This document shows positions 42,102-50,999 of a stretch of 64,000 bases of DNA, piece after piece. Position numbers and translations under genes: made by a program. Under the pieces are notes generated by a model that had not been told where the DNA came from, searched no databases, and saw only the letters and a program-made list of their open reading frames with translations. How positions within the stretch are numbered: the first letter of the stretch is position 1; each line of letters begins with the position of its first letter. Origin of the DNA: Flavobacterium zepuense (GTDB taxonomy: Bacteria > Bacteroidota > Bacteroidia > Flavobacteriales > Flavobacteriaceae); contig NZ_VJVZ01000004.1 of assembly GCF_007097145.1 (NCBI RefSeq), positions 62,001 to 126,000 on the forward strand. Direction: 5' to 3'.

Positions 42102-43295
42102 TTATAGTTTGCTGTTGTTATCTACTTGTTTGATGATGGTTTGCACCGATCCTGACGATATAAAAGTATCTTCAGGGGTGTTAACCACGTAGTCTACTAG
42201 TTTTTCTACCGATGAAACCGCTACGTGCATGCGCGTATCTGATGATGCGTAGTAAATAAATACCGTACCATCTTCATCTGCAATCCAGCCGTTGGTAAAC
42301 AACACGTTAGATACATCGCCCACGCGTTCTTCGCCTTCCGGAGCCATAAAATAGCCCGCCGGGTGGTGAATTACTTTAGAGATATCATTAAGATCTGTCA
42401 TGAACATATACAGGGTATAACGCAATCCGGCAGCCGTATTACGCACGCCGTGTGCCATGTGCAGCCAGCCTTTATCCGTTTTAATAGGCTCAGGGCCAAG
42501 GCCGTTCTTAAGTTCGTAAATGGTGTGGTACACTTTACCGCAGATAATTTTCTCGTCCTGAACTACAGGGTTCTCCATATTATCTACGTAGCCAAGGCCA
42601 ATACCACCGCCGCTGCCCACGTCTATAAATCCGTCCTGCGGGCGTGTATACAATGCATATTTGCCATTCACAAATTCAGGGTGAAGCACCACATTGCGCT
42701 GCTGTCCTGTCCTTGAAATAAGGTCGGGCAACCTCTCCCAGTTTACAAGGTCTTTTGTGCGAACGATACCTGCATTGGCTACTGCCATGCTGGTATCTCC
42801 TGCAGGGGCATTAGGGTCTTTGCGCTCGGTACAAAAAATACCGTATATCCAGCCGTCTTCATGTTGGGTAAGCCTCATGTCGTAAGCATTGGTATCGGGT
42901 TCTTCCAATTGCGGAATTACCACGGGCTTATCCCAAAATTTAAAATTATCTACACCGTTAGGGCTTTCGGCAATGGCAAAAAACGATTTACGATCTGTGC
43001 CCTCTACCCTGACGGCAAGAATGTAATTACCATTAAATTTTGTGGCACCCGCGTTAAAAGCTGCATTAATACCAATGCGCTCCATACCAAACGGGTTGGT
43101 TTGTGCATTAAGGTCGTACCTCCACTTTAAAGGGGCGTGGGCTGCGGTAACCACAGGGTTTATGTAGCGCGTATATACACCGTTTGTTGCTGCAAACGGT
43201 TCGTTCTTTTTTTCTATCAGTTCATTATGTGCCTTAACCAGTGCATCATAATTAGGTATGTTAACCCTGTTTTCAGTAATCATATCGCTACCCAT
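42102..43295 (-). CDS. GH130 4-O-beta-D-mannosyl-D-glucose phosphorylase
   Basis: 397 residues, five-bladed GH130 propeller without a signal peptide. Conserved stretches: NPFGMERIGINAAFNAGATK, AVRVEGTDRKSFFAIAESPNG, the catalytic Asp in DTNAYDMRLTQHEDGWIYGIFCTERKD, and MAHGVRNTAAGLRYTLYMF. It phosphorolyses mannosyl-glucose to mannose-1-phosphate and glucose. Placement beside the epimerase and a symporter repeats the known Bacteroides fragilis mannan operon order. This is GH130 subfamily 1-like by context. Confidence 0.93.
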   Translation of the reverse strand: MGSDMITENRVNIPNYDALVKAHNELIEKKNEPFAATNGVYTRYINPVVTAAHAPLKWRYDLNAQTNPFGMERIGINAAFNAGATKFNGNYILAVRVEGTDRKSFFAIAESPNGVDNFKFWDKPVVIPQLEEPDTNAYDMRLTQHEDGWIYGIFCTERKDPNAPAGDTSMAVANAGIVRTKDLVNWERLPDLISRTGQQRNVVLHPEFVNGKYALYTRPQDGFIDVGSGGGIGLGYVDNMENPVVQDEKIICGKVYHTIYELKNGLGPEPIKTDKGWLHMAHGVRNTAAGLRYTLYMFMTDLNDISKVIHHPAGYFMAPEGEERVGDVSNVLFTNGWIADEDGTVFIYYASSDTRMHVAVSSVEKLVDYVVNTPEDTFISSGSVQTIIKQVDNNSKL

Positions 43296-43329
43296 TTGTA
43301 TATTTTATTGAGGTATTAAAAATTCAGAT

Positions 43330-45255
43330 TTAAAAGTCAGTAAGCCTGTTCCACCAGGTTTTTTTCATTACTATAAAAATTACCGCTAAAAGTGCCAGTA
43401 CAATGCCAAAGCCAATCCATTTAGAGAGGATAAAGTACATAGGCAGCAGCGTTAGCAGTATTTGCCCGGTAATACCCATGGCAACGTTTGCCATATTAAC
43501 ACCAAAGTTTTTGTTGCGTTCTACCGTAGGGTCTTGTTGCTGTGCTATATCGCGTATGGGTTTCCAAAAGCCCCACGGCCTTACGGTTTTATAGAAGTTT
43601 ACAAGCGTATCAGTATTTGTTGGAGGTGCGGCATACGAGCCCACCACACAGGCTATAAATTGTATTAGAAAAAATATCGGGAAGAAGTACAGCATACGAG
43701 TACCATCAAAGTAATGGGTCACACCACTTACTGATAGTGCCGGCGGAATGGCGCTTGCCACAATACCTGCAAACATACCCCAGAAGAAGCCGTTGGCATT
43801 AAAGCGCCACCAGTACCATTTAAGCACGTTGGCACATACAAAACCACCATATAGTCCTGCTGTTATGATATTAAATATCATGTTTACGTCTTTTATCAGA
43901 AGCCCTAAGCCTACACCAAGTATTACCATAACAATACCCGATACATATCCCATATTAATGATCTGTTTCCTGCTGGCTTCAGGCTTAAAGTATTTAAGGT
44001 AAATATCGTTTACAATATAAGCCTGACCTGCATTTAGCGTACCCGAGAAATTACTCATAAAGGCGCCCAGAAAACCTGCCAGCACAAGCCCCACCAACCC
44101 AACAGGCAGGTACTTGCTTATTACTGCCGGCATAATGCTTTCAAAATTTACCCCATCGGCTGTGTGCCCAAGGTCAAGGTCTTTAAAATATAACACGCCC
44201 AGTATGCACAAACCCATCGTCATAAAATAACGGATAGGGAGCAGTATAATAGAGATAAATCCACTCATTTTACTGGCTTCTTCGGGCGATTTTGTACTTA
44301 ATATCTTTTGGCAATCGTAGTTGGGTGCAGGACCTGCAAGGCTTTTAAGCACACCACTAAAAAACATCATGGCAACTACGGCAGAGAACAGTTTGTAACC
44401 ATCCCTCTCTAACTTAACCTGTGCATCGGCAAGAATATTTTGCCAGTCGAGGCCCAGTTCCATTCCAAATAACGGGTCGTCCCACCCAAGCGGCATTTTA
44501 TCGGCAAGTACAATACCTGAATCGGCTAATGCATTCATCGCAATCGTACCCACAAATAATGAACATACGATCATGATCATGTACTTGATAAAGTCGGCCA
44601 ATACAATACCGTGCATACCACCCACAATACTGTAGAAAGTTGCTATAAGGCAAATACTTACCCCGTAAAACTGTGCAGTAAAGTGCTTGGCAGCAATAAG
44701 CGCATCGGTATATTGTTGTGTGCCTATTGTAAACTGTTCTAAATTCTGGTCCAGGAACGGAAAAATATCTTTTATGGTTTGATACGGAATAAAAATTTCA
44801 AGGAACTCCCCTACCCCTACAAATGCATAGGCCATATAGCCTATACAAAGCATTAAGGCGAATACCACTACTATAGCATGGCTTTGGCGAACGCCTTTAT
44901 CTGTAAGGCCAAAGCGCGTACCCAGCCATTCGGCACCGGTGGTAGCGTTGCTACGGCGCAGCCATTTGCTTAGGAAGACCATTAAGAAAACCTGGTTAAA
45001 CACTGGCCACATCCACGGTATCCAAACGCTTTTAAAGCCGTATAAAAAAGCCATACTAACCAGTAGCATTGTGCCACTAATATCAAACATATCGCTGGCA
45101 TCGCTAAGGCCCAGCATGTACCACGGTAATTTTTTACCACCTAAAAGGTAGCTGTCTTTACTTTTCTTTGCCTGGTTTTTCATGACGATGCCTATTACCA
45201 CCATCATTATAAAATAAAGTGCAATTATTGAGAGGTCTATAGTTGTTAATCTCAT
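43330..45255 (-). CDS. Sodium:solute symporter (SSS family), putative mannobiose carrier
   Basis: 641 residues with about 14 or more membrane helices, LeuT-like SSS family. It starts with TIDLSIIALYFIMMVVIGI, has the early loop KDSYLLGGKKLPWYMLGLSDASDMFDISG, YSIVGGMHGIVLADFIKYMIM and AGFLGAFMSNFSGTLNAGQAYIVNDIYLKYF. It should bring mannobiose or a related disaccharide across the inner membrane using sodium. Placed between GH26 and GH130 genes with gaps of 24 and 34 bases. Confidence 0.92.
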   Translation of the reverse strand: MRLTTIDLSIIALYFIMMVVIGIVMKNQAKKSKDSYLLGGKKLPWYMLGLSDASDMFDISGTMLLVSMAFLYGFKSVWIPWMWPVFNQVFLMVFLSKWLRRSNATTGAEWLGTRFGLTDKGVRQSHAIVVVFALMLCIGYMAYAFVGVGEFLEIFIPYQTIKDIFPFLDQNLEQFTIGTQQYTDALIAAKHFTAQFYGVSICLIATFYSIVGGMHGIVLADFIKYMIMIVCSLFVGTIAMNALADSGIVLADKMPLGWDDPLFGMELGLDWQNILADAQVKLERDGYKLFSAVVAMMFFSGVLKSLAGPAPNYDCQKILSTKSPEEASKMSGFISIILLPIRYFMTMGLCILGVLYFKDLDLGHTADGVNFESIMPAVISKYLPVGLVGLVLAGFLGAFMSNFSGTLNAGQAYIVNDIYLKYFKPEASRKQIINMGYVSGIVMVILGVGLGLLIKDVNMIFNIITAGLYGGFVCANVLKWYWWRFNANGFFWGMFAGIVASAIPPALSVSGVTHYFDGTRMLYFFPIFFLIQFIACVVGSYAAPPTNTDTLVNFYKTVRPWGFWKPIRDIAQQQDPTVERNKNFGVNMANVAMGITGQILLTLLPMYFILSKWIGFGIVLALLAVIFIVMKKTWWNRLTDF

Positions 45256-45279
45256 ATGGGTTTGTCGCGCAGCGCGCGA

Positions 45280-46434
45280 TTATTTGTATAGTTTAAGTTT
45301 GGTTACGTCTTTTTGAAAAAGGGTTTGTGGCAGGTTATAAAACTTCACAAAATCATCTTCATATTTATGCCCTTTGTAAGGCGCATAGTAATGCATGTGT
45401 GGCGGGGTCATACCCTCGTTCCAGCCGTGGTTACGCCATACTAAAACATACGACAGTTTATAGTTACCTATAGCTTTTACAAGTGTTTCCGTCCACCATG
45501 TGGCATAAGGTATTTCTTCAAAACCTGTCTCGGCAATGGCCGCAAGCTTTTTGTGCTCTGTAGCCACCTCATCAATAATAGCAACCATCTTTTTAGTGTC
45601 GGTACTAAATTTTTCAAGCTTCTCCGGCGTATTACCTCCCTGATAGATATCAAAACTAACCATATCTACCCATTCGTCGCCGGGATAGTATTCCATAAAG
45701 TCGGTTTTATTGGCAATGCCCGAATCGGATGTATTATAAACGTAGATAAGGTTGTGAACCCCTTTTTTCTCAAAATACGTTACCGTGAATTTCCATAGTT
45801 CCTTAAACTGTTCAGGGGTGGTAGTATTTTTGCACCACCAGAACCAATTTCCGGTAAACTCATGATACGGCCTGTACAAAATCGGGATCAGTTTACCATC
45901 GCTACTTTTTAAAGAAAGCAAGTAATTGGCTGCATCATCCATCCAGCCTTTAAATTTTTCGTGTTGCGCCCCTCCGGGAAGTATCGAGGCTACCGTGCCG
46001 GATGCATTATCCCAGGCATCTTTACCGGTTAATGGGTTATTGATGTGCCAGCTAAAAGTGTTTATACCGCCCCTGTCATACACCTGTTTTATAAACTCGC
46101 GTTGCTTGTTAAACGGCACACCATCAATATCTTTGTCTGATTTTGTTTCTATCCTCCCAAGGTCCCAACCGTAAACCGCAGGGTAATCTCCTGTTACATC
46201 TTTAACATCGCTCCTACCCTCCTCATAACGCCAGTTAACACCGTAGGCAAGGTCGTCCTGATGGCCAAACATAAAGCCTTTCTCTTTTGCTTTAAAAAGA
46301 TTTTGATACAGCGCAACCGTTTCCGCTGTGGCATTTTTGTCTACGGGAGTGTGCACAACCGCCTTGGTTTGCGATGTGCTTTTGCAGGAAACTGCAAAAA
46401 AAACTGCCAGTAGTATTGTAATTTTATTTTTCAT
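45280..46434 (-). CDS. GH26 beta-mannanase lipoprotein (second)
   Basis: 384 residues, lipobox at Cys17 (FAVSCKS). It has LYRPYHEFTGNWFWW with the acid/base Glu and AAIAETGFEE with the nucleophile Glu; also FGHQDDLAYGV and FSWHINNP. Its similarity to exo-type mannobiose-releasing GH26 enzymes of Bacteroides operons makes that role likely. First gene of the six-gene minus-strand operon, reading away from the AraC regulator, with a good -7 box at 46544. Confidence 0.93.
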   Translation of the reverse strand: MKNKITILLAVFFAVSCKSTSQTKAVVHTPVDKNATAETVALYQNLFKAKEKGFMFGHQDDLAYGVNWRYEEGRSDVKDVTGDYPAVYGWDLGRIETKSDKDIDGVPFNKQREFIKQVYDRGGINTFSWHINNPLTGKDAWDNASGTVASILPGGAQHEKFKGWMDDAANYLLSLKSSDGKLIPILYRPYHEFTGNWFWWCKNTTTPEQFKELWKFTVTYFEKKGVHNLIYVYNTSDSGIANKTDFMEYYPGDEWVDMVSFDIYQGGNTPEKLEKFSTDTKKMVAIIDEVATEHKKLAAIAETGFEEIPYATWWTETLVKAIGNYKLSYVLVWRNHGWNEGMTPPHMHYYAPYKGHKYEDDFVKFYNLPQTLFQKDVTKLKLYK

Positions 46435-46519
46435 TTATATTTGCATGTGCTTCATAAAGAATTCACTAACATTGTAAAATTCTTAAATAATTTGGTCTAA
46501 TATTTACAACAGTGTAATT

Positions 46520-46540
46520 TTATCAACACTTTTTTGATAA
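46520..46540. promoter_or_regulatory. TTATCAA-N7-TTGATAA palindrome at the minus-operon start
   Basis: Perfect 7-bp arms around 7 bases, just downstream (minus strand) of the -7 box at 46544-46551, so it would cover about +1 to +20. The same half-site occurs at 46583-46589 upstream of the AraC gene, and related palindromes lie at the susC promoter. Likely regulator site or leader hairpin. Confidence 0.5.
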
Positions 46541-46543
46541 TGC

Positions 46544-46551
46544 CAAAGATA
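46544..46551 (-). promoter_or_regulatory. -7 promoter box of the minus-strand PUL operon
   Basis: TATCTTTG on the minus strand, an exact TAnnTTTG match, about 110 bases upstream of the GH26 ATG at 46434. Confidence 0.6.
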
Positions 46552-46624
46552 TATTTACTCTTAAATCACGGTTAATATTATTTTATCAATTTTATATCAT
46601 ATAATTGCAAATAAATTCTGAGCA

Positions 46625-47500
46625 ATGGACAATCAAAAGTTTCTTCGTGAGATACCACCCCTAACTAAAGGCGACAGCTTCCTGGTTTTTGACCGGTTAA
46701 AGGATACTTTTGAGTTCCCGATACACTACCACCCTGAATACGAAATTAACTTTATTTTGAATGGTAAGGGTGTAAAACGCATAGTGGGCGACCACATAGA
46801 AGAGATTGATGATGTAGAGCTTGTATTAGTGGGCCCTAACCTTTACCATGGCTGGGAATTGAATAAATGCAAGAACAAGAACATACACGAAATTACCATA
46901 CAGTTTCATAACGACCTGTTTAGCGAGTCGCTTTTAGCCCGCCGAATCATGATGCCCATTAAAGATATGTTTAACCGTGCCAACCACGGCATATTGTTCT
47001 CTAAAAAAATTGGGGCAGAACTGGCGCAACGCCTTATAAACATATCTAAAGTAGACGGGATGGACTATTTTTTAGAAATGATATCAATACTGCATGACAT
47101 GGCCAACTCGCGCAATCAACGTTTGCTTTCTACCTTTACCGTTGATAACGACGTTTTTGAAGATGACGACAAAATGAAGTTGGTGTACGAGTACATACAA
47201 AAAAACTTCTCCAACAAAATTACCCTCGAAGAAGTATCAGGTATTGCGAGTATGAGCCCCGTATCATTTAACCGTTTTATAAAAAAACGTACCAATAAAA
47301 CTTTTGTAAACTATCTTAACGACATTCGTGTAGGATATGCGGCACGCTGGCTGGTTGAAAAAGACCTCAGTATCTCTGAAATTGCGTTTAAGTCAGGCTT
47401 TAATAATATAGCCAATTTTAACCGCATTTTTAAGAGCATTAAAAACACAACTCCAAGCCAATACCGCGATGAGTTTTATGGCATGAAACGCTTTTTATAA
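46625..47500 (+). CDS. AraC family transcriptional regulator of the mannan locus
   Basis: 291 residues. The N-terminal half is a cupin-like sensor (FPIHYHPEYEINFILNGKGVKRIVGDHI, VLVGPNLYHGWEL). The C-terminal half (about 190-290) has two helix-turn-helix motifs (ITLEEVSGIASMSPVSFNRFIKKRT and DLSISEIAFKSGFNNIANFNRIFK). It is placed between the divergent mannanase operon and the susC operon, so it probably controls both in response to a mannan-derived sugar. Use of a soluble AraC protein rather than a hybrid two-component sensor suggests it senses a cytoplasmic sugar. Confidence 0.92.
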   Translation: MDNQKFLREIPPLTKGDSFLVFDRLKDTFEFPIHYHPEYEINFILNGKGVKRIVGDHIEEIDDVELVLVGPNLYHGWELNKCKNKNIHEITIQFHNDLFSESLLARRIMMPIKDMFNRANHGILFSKKIGAELAQRLINISKVDGMDYFLEMISILHDMANSRNQRLLSTFTVDNDVFEDDDKMKLVYEYIQKNFSNKITLEEVSGIASMSPVSFNRFIKKRTNKTFVNYLNDIRVGYAARWLVEKDLSISEIAFKSGFNNIANFNRIFKSIKNTTPSQYRDEFYGMKRFL

Positions 47501-47629
47501 ATCCCCTTTGATTAAAAAATACAACTGTAGGAAGTTATCTACACAACAGACAATTACACTTTAACACACTGTATTTCAAAATATTAAATATTCAAATATT
47601 CATCCCTATACTATATAGTATTGTTTTTA

Positions 47630-47666
47630 CGCAAACGTTAGCGAAAATATTATCATCAAATGATAA
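47630..47666. promoter_or_regulatory. Candidate operator palindromes upstream of susC
   Basis: Two inverted repeats sit side by side: CGCAAACGTTAGCG at 47630-47643 (12 of 14 bases symmetric) and TTATCAT-CAA-ATGATAA at 47650-47666 (perfect 7-bp arms). They lie 33 to 70 bases before the susC -7 box, a usual place for an activator site. Confidence 0.45.
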
Positions 47667-47698
47667 AATAATATTAACAACAACGTAACAACTCCGCA

Positions 47699-47706
47699 TA
47701 AATTTG
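47699..47706 (+). promoter_or_regulatory. -7 promoter box of the susC operon
   Basis: TAAATTTG matches TAnnTTTG; about 94 bases before the susC ATG, giving a leader of about 85 bases. Confidence 0.55.
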
Positions 47707-47710
47707 TTTT

Positions 47711-47741
47711 TATCAATAAATGAACCCGAAAATTATTGATA
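47711..47741 (+). promoter_or_regulatory. TATCAATAA/TTATTGATA inverted repeat at the susC transcript start
   Basis: Perfect 9-bp arms (47711-47719 and 47733-47741) with a 13-base spacer, starting 5 bases after the -7 box. It could form an RNA hairpin at the 5' end or bind the regulator. The placement mirrors the palindrome at 46520 in the divergent operon. Confidence 0.5.
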
Positions 47742-47799
47742 GCTAAATTAAACCGTTTATTTTCTTAGGAATTAGTAACTAACCAAACACAAATTTATT

Positions 47800-50700
47800 A
47801 TGGGTAACAAATTACACGACTTAGCACACTGGTGTACCAGGGGTAAGACCCTGTTTTACTTGCTAATGCTTTGCTTTGCAGGCACAATGCAGGCTCAAAA
47901 CACGGTAACAGGTGTGGTGTCTGATGACAAAGGGATGACTATTCCCGGCGTTAATGTAACAGTAAAAGGCACAGCTACAGGTGTCTCTACAAATCTTGAT
48001 GGGCAATACAGTATAGAAGTGCCCGAAAACGGTACACTGGTATTTAGCTTTATAGGCTTTACCACACAGGAAATTGCTGTAAAAGGCAGAAAAGAAATTA
48101 ACCAGACCCTAACCGAAGAGGCAAAAACCCTTGATGAAGTGGTTGTTATTGGTTACGGCACACAAAAAAGGGATGATATTAACAGCTCTGTGTCAAGCAT
48201 TAAAGCGAGAGACTTAGAAAACCTTAAGCAAACCACTGTAGACCAGATGTTGCAGGGTAAAGCAGCGGGTGTATCGGTAACCAACAACTCAGGCCAGCCG
48301 GGCAGTGCGGCATCCATAAGGGTACGTGGTACAACCTCTATATCAGGAACTAACGAGCCACTATATATTATAGATGGTGTACCGGTTTCCGGAGATGCTA
48401 AGACCATGAGTGGCAGGCCAATATCCGGCAGCGATTTTTCATCATCAGGAGGTGCCGGTAACAACGCCGTTAGCCCATTGTCTATGATAAATCCTAACGA
48501 TATTCAAAGCATAGACATTCTTAAAGATGCCTCTGCAACCGCAATTTACGGATCAAGGGGTGCTAATGGTGTTATCATCATCACTACAAAATCAGGTAAA
48601 AAAGGCGATGGTAAGATAACGTACGAAGGTTACAGCTCTACCTCAACCATCTACAAAAAATTAGATGTACTTCCTCTTAACCAGTATGCCGCGTGGCAAA
48701 AGAATTTATGGCAGACATTTGGCTACAGCCTTGATGATTTCCGTCCGGAATTTATGCATCCTGAAGTATTGGGCGGCGGAACTGACTGGCAGGATGCTAT
48801 TTACAGGACCGCAAACTCTTACAGCCACCAGTTGTCATTTTCAGGCGCTAAAGAAAATACATCATACTATATATCAGGTGGTTTCTTAAACCAAGAAGGT
48901 ACCCTTTTAGGCTCAGGCTACAAAAGGTATAACCTTCGTGCCAATGTAGACTCTAAAGTAAAAAGCTGGCTACGCGTGGGTACCAATCTAAGTACGGGTA
49001 TTACTAATGAGCAACTTACTATTAACCAGAGTTTTGGTGGTATAATTAGTAATGCATTACTTCAGGCTCCGGATATACCGGTGCGCAACCCTGATGGTAC
49101 TTTTGCCGGGCCACTAGACAATGCCCTTAACTCTACTTACTTTAACCCGGTTGCCGAAGCCTTAGTAAGGAATAATAAACTGGAAAGGAAAAACTTTTTA
49201 GGCAGTTTTTATGCTGAAGCAGAACTTCTTAAAGGTTTAAAATACAGGTTTGAGCTTGGCGCTAATACGGAGTTTTCGAGCAATAAAGACTTTGTACCTA
49301 CTTATGCATGGGGCGTACAGATTAACCAGTCTGCCGACCTTAACCAAAGGGATCAGAACTGGTACTCTACCAACTTAAAGAACTTACTTACTTATGATAC
49401 AAGCTTAGGTAAACATAAAATAACAGTACTTGCCGGACAGGAAGCTAATGACAGCCACTGGGAGGGTACAACTATTTATGCAACAGGCTTTTTGAGTAAC
49501 AATGCTTATACGCCAAACCTTGCCGATCCAGACCAGACAAGGACATCAGGATATAAAAGCAGTGCTTCATTATACTCTTTATTTGGCCGTTTCATTTATG
49601 ATTTTGATAACCGATACAGCGTTTCGGCATCATACAGGGGCGATAAATCGTCTAAGTTTTATGCGGGTACTGATAGCCAGTGGGGTTATTTCCCGGCTGT
49701 TGCAGGCTCATGGAAGCTTAGTAATGAAGCTTTTATGGAAAGCACGCGTAAATACGTAGACAACATTAAGTTTAGGATAGGCTACGGTGAAACCGGTAAC
49801 CAGCAAATTGACAACTTCCTTTACTCATCTAACCTTGGTCAGCAAAACTCGGGTATAGGCCCCGGTGTATTACCAATCAATTTCCCTGAGCCAAATTTAA
49901 CATGGGAGAGTATGAGGCAAACCAATTTTGGTATTGATTTTTCACTTTTCGATTCCAGATTCAACGCAAGTGTAGATTTCTATAAAAAGGAATCGGATGG
50001 TTTTCTATTCCAATACCCGTTAGCATTGTTCCTTACAGGTGGTGGCGGCCAATATGGCGGTTTATCGGCTCCATTCTCTAACCTTGGTACAATGGAGAAC
50101 AACGGTTATGATATAACATTAAATTACAACACAAAAGGTAGTGGCAATTTTAGCTACAACTCTACCCTCGTAATTTCGCACTACAAGAACAAGTTAACTG
50201 CAATTGATAACGGAATTGTACTTACACAAGAGGTAAACATGAATGGTTACCAGCCCTACATTGTTACCAACACACTTTTAGGATCGCCAATAGGTATGTT
50301 TTACGGATATGTTGCCGAGGGATTATTTACAACACAACAACAACTTGATACAGCGCCACTACAGTTTGGCCAGTCGGTTGGGCCGGGCGCAGGGCAAACT
50401 TCTCTGGGTGATGTGAAGTACCGCGACATCAACGGTGATAATGTTATAGATGCTAAAGACAGGACGTTTATAGGTAACCCGCACCCTAAATTCACTTATG
50501 GTTTTACCAACAACTTTAAATACAAAAATTTCGACTTGTCAGTATTCCTTCAGGGATCATATGGTAATGATGTCATGAACCTTGTAAGGAGGGCCGGTAC
50601 AAGTAATGCACAGTTGTATCAAAATGCGCTACAGGGTACTCAAAACTATTATAGTGCCGACAATACCAATACCGATGTTCCAAGGGCTATAAACAGTTCA

Positions 50701-50988
50701 AGCAACCCCAACCTTAACATCTCTACCCGTTATATAGAAGACGGCTCGTACATGAGGATACAAAACCTTACGTTAGGTTACAACCTTCCGTCCGACCTTA
50801 TTTCTAAAATAAAACTTACCAGGTTAAGGCTTTACGGCTCGGTACAAAATCTTGCCACGTTTACCAAATACAAAGGTTACGATCCTGAAATTGGCTCGTA
50901 CAATCAAAATCAATTACTTACAGGTATTGATAACGGCAGGTACCCAAGCCCAAGAACAATTTCTGTTGGTGTAAACGTAGAATTCTAA
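47800..50988 (+). CDS. SusC-like TonB-dependent outer-membrane transporter
   Basis: 1062 residues. Signal peptide ends GTMQAQ. An N-terminal carboxypeptidase-regulatory-like domain (about 36-115: TVTGVVSDDKGMTIPGVNV, YSIEVPENGTLVFSFIGF) and the TonB box region VVIGYGTQKRDD lead into the plug (SASIRVRGTTSISGTNEPLYI) and a 22-strand barrel ending ISVGVNVEF. It imports mannan oligosaccharides through the outer membrane with the SusD lid next to it. First gene of the susCD-SGBP unit. Confidence 0.96.
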   Translation: MGNKLHDLAHWCTRGKTLFYLLMLCFAGTMQAQNTVTGVVSDDKGMTIPGVNVTVKGTATGVSTNLDGQYSIEVPENGTLVFSFIGFTTQEIAVKGRKEINQTLTEEAKTLDEVVVIGYGTQKRDDINSSVSSIKARDLENLKQTTVDQMLQGKAAGVSVTNNSGQPGSAASIRVRGTTSISGTNEPLYIIDGVPVSGDAKTMSGRPISGSDFSSSGGAGNNAVSPLSMINPNDIQSIDILKDASATAIYGSRGANGVIIITTKSGKKGDGKITYEGYSSTSTIYKKLDVLPLNQYAAWQKNLWQTFGYSLDDFRPEFMHPEVLGGGTDWQDAIYRTANSYSHQLSFSGAKENTSYYISGGFLNQEGTLLGSGYKRYNLRANVDSKVKSWLRVGTNLSTGITNEQLTINQSFGGIISNALLQAPDIPVRNPDGTFAGPLDNALNSTYFNPVAEALVRNNKLERKNFLGSFYAEAELLKGLKYRFELGANTEFSSNKDFVPTYAWGVQINQSADLNQRDQNWYSTNLKNLLTYDTSLGKHKITVLAGQEANDSHWEGTTIYATGFLSNNAYTPNLADPDQTRTSGYKSSASLYSLFGRFIYDFDNRYSVSASYRGDKSSKFYAGTDSQWGYFPAVAGSWKLSNEAFMESTRKYVDNIKFRIGYGETGNQQIDNFLYSSNLGQQNSGIGPGVLPINFPEPNLTWESMRQTNFGIDFSLFDSRFNASVDFYKKESDGFLFQYPLALFLTGGGGQYGGLSAPFSNLGTMENNGYDITLNYNTKGSGNFSYNSTLVISHYKNKLTAIDNGIVLTQEVNMNGYQPYIVTNTLLGSPIGMFYGYVAEGLFTTQQQLDTAPLQFGQSVGPGAGQTSLGDVKYRDINGDNVIDAKDRTFIGNPHPKFTYGFTNNFKYKNFDLSVFLQGSYGNDVMNLVRRAGTSNAQLYQNALQGTQNYYSADNTNTDVPRAINSSSNPNLNISTRYIEDGSYMRIQNLTLGYNLPSDLISKIKLTRLRLYGSVQNLATFTKYKGYDPEIGSYNQNQLLTGIDNGRYPSPRTISVGVNVEF

Positions 50989-50999
50989 TAAAAAGCAAA

